A DNA stretch of 64,000 nt from Gammaproteobacteria bacterium (lineage in GTDB: Bacteria; Pseudomonadota; Gammaproteobacteria; Burkholderiales; Rhodocyclaceae), in the NCBI GenBank assembly GCA_018819515.1, contig JAHJPX010000007.1:62001-126000 (forward strand). Reading direction: 5' to 3'. The translations under genes and the position numbers were made by a program. The notes below the pieces were generated by a model. It ran no database searches and was not told the origin of the DNA. It saw only the letters and a program-made list of their open reading frames with translations. Shown here piece after piece: positions 63,276-64,000 of the stretch (positions are counted from its first letter, which is position 1; each line of letters starts with the position of its first letter).

Positions 63276-64000
63276 CCGTTGCCGGGGACCGCAACGAAGC
63301 GAGCTGGACGCAGCGCCCCGAGCGCAGCAACATGCCGATCCTGCGGCTGATGGTGTGGATCTCGCTGCGCCTCGGCCGGCCCATCGGCCGCCTCGTCCTC
63401 TACGGCATCGCCGCCTACTTCGTCGCCTTCGCCCCGGCTGCGCGGCGCGCCAGCCGCGCCTACCTCGCGCGCGCCCTCGGTCGCGCGCCGACCGTGGTGG
63501 ACGGGTTCCGTCACGTGCTCGCCTTCGCCAGCACCATCCACGACCGCGTCTACCTGCTCAACGGGCGCTTCGACCTTTTCGACATCGAGATCGTCGGCCG
63601 TGACCTCGTCGAGAAGGCCACCGCCGACGGCAACGGCACCCTGCTGATGGGCGCGCACCTCGGCAGTTTCGAAGTCATACGTTCTCTTGGCCGCTACCAT
63701 GCCGGGCAGGTCGTCACCATGCTCATGTACGAGGAAAATGCGCGCATGGTGAATGCCACCCTGGCGGCGATCAATCCGGCGGCGGCGCAGGATGTCATCG
63801 CCCTCGGCCGCGTCGACTCCATGCTGCAGGCGCAGGAGAAACTTTCCGCCGGCCATCTGGTCGGCATGCTCGCCGATCGCGCGCTGGACAAAAATGCGGG
63901 CAACGACGCGACGCGCGCCGTCGATTTCTTCGGCGCGCCGGCGCAATTTCCGCTCGGACCCTTCCGCGTCGCCGCCATGTTGCGGCGACCGGTGTTGTTC
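63272..64000 (+). CDS. LpxL/HtrB-like acyltransferase (3' end outside window)
   Basis: Open from ATG 63272 to the right edge (243 codons visible). One membrane helix near the N-terminus (GRLVLYGIAAYFVAFAPAAR) and the acyltransferase motif GAHLGSFEV, with His-x4-Glu. Similar genes sit in aryl-polyene clusters and are thought to attach the polyene to a lipid anchor; a lipid-A late acyltransferase is the alternative reading. The cluster evidently continues past 64000. Confidence 0.87.
   Translation, partial: MTVAGDRNEASWTQRPERSNMPILRLMVWISLRLGRPIGRLVLYGIAAYFVAFAPAARRASRAYLARALGRAPTVVDGFRHVLAFASTIHDRVYLLNGRFDLFDIEIVGRDLVEKATADGNGTLLMGAHLGSFEVIRSLGRYHAGQVVTMLMYEENARMVNATLAAINPAAAQDVIALGRVDSMLQAQEKLSAGHLVGMLADRALDKNAGNDATRAVDFFGAPAQFPLGPFRVAAMLRRPVLF

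Overview
The window is a chromosomal segment around the replication origin of a GC-rich betaproteobacterium. A Rhodocyclales-type organism is my best guess, inferred from gene order and protein style; no 16S rRNA gene is present to confirm it. The supporting core is rnpA-rpmH / dnaA-dnaN-gyrB, yidD-yidC-mnmE, mnmG-rsmG-parA-parB with two parS sites, and a complete atpIBEFHAGDC operon. There is no recF between dnaN and gyrB. I see no tRNA, rRNA, CRISPR array, insertion sequence or prophage. No gene-free stretch exceeds 300 bases; the longest are 222 bp (rpmH-dnaA) and 201 bp (dnaA-dnaN), and both carry origin features.

Layout. Positions 1-10.1 kb hold methionine biosynthesis (metX, metW), a soluble lytic transglycosylase, 5-formyl-THF cyclo-ligase, an HDOD signalling protein, threonine deaminase, YqaA and a chemotaxis receptor. 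Positions 10.2-18 kb hold a MATE transporter, a very large FAD/Fe-S oxidoreductase, YjbQ and a DUF3443/DUF2844 exported pair. Positions 18-26.1 kb hold a HIT hydrolase, a tandem pair of PilZ-like proteins, phoB-phoR with a Pho box, and the ubiquinone genes ubiE and ubiJ followed by a DUF3365 cytochrome. Positions 26.2-32.4 kb are a tetR-regulated RND efflux operon with a palindromic operator at the regulator's start codon. Positions 32.4-39.4 kb are the F1Fo ATP synthase operon, closed by a 17-bp perfect hairpin. Positions 39.5-44.4 kb are a CBS protein, parB, parA, rsmG, mnmG and parS. Positions 44.4-49.2 kb are a branched-chain amino-acid (Liv) ABC transporter in which permease LivM and ATPase LivG are fused. 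Positions 49.2-53.8 kb run from a TauE/SafE-like permease through mnmE, yidC, yidD and rnpA to rpmH. Positions 54-59.1 kb are dnaA, dnaN and gyrB. From 59.2 kb to the right edge runs a tightly coupled ACP-ketosynthase-ACP-membrane protein-AMP ligase-dehydratase-acyltransferase operon, which looks like the beginning of an aryl-polyene/xanthomonadin-type pigment cluster; it continues beyond the window.

The most unusual signal is a dispersed 24-bp repeat: a run of A followed by GTCAGCCGTGGCGACACGCC. It has twelve good copies and one degenerate copy in 64 kb. Ten of the twelve lie inside unrelated protein-coding genes, read in four different frames. In several genes the repeat appears to replace ordinary residues without lengthening the protein. 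That is how DNA-uptake-type sequences sit in genomes, and unlike an inserted element. No copy lies in the 15.6 kb that hold the atp, par and mnmG genes and the distal Liv transporter genes.
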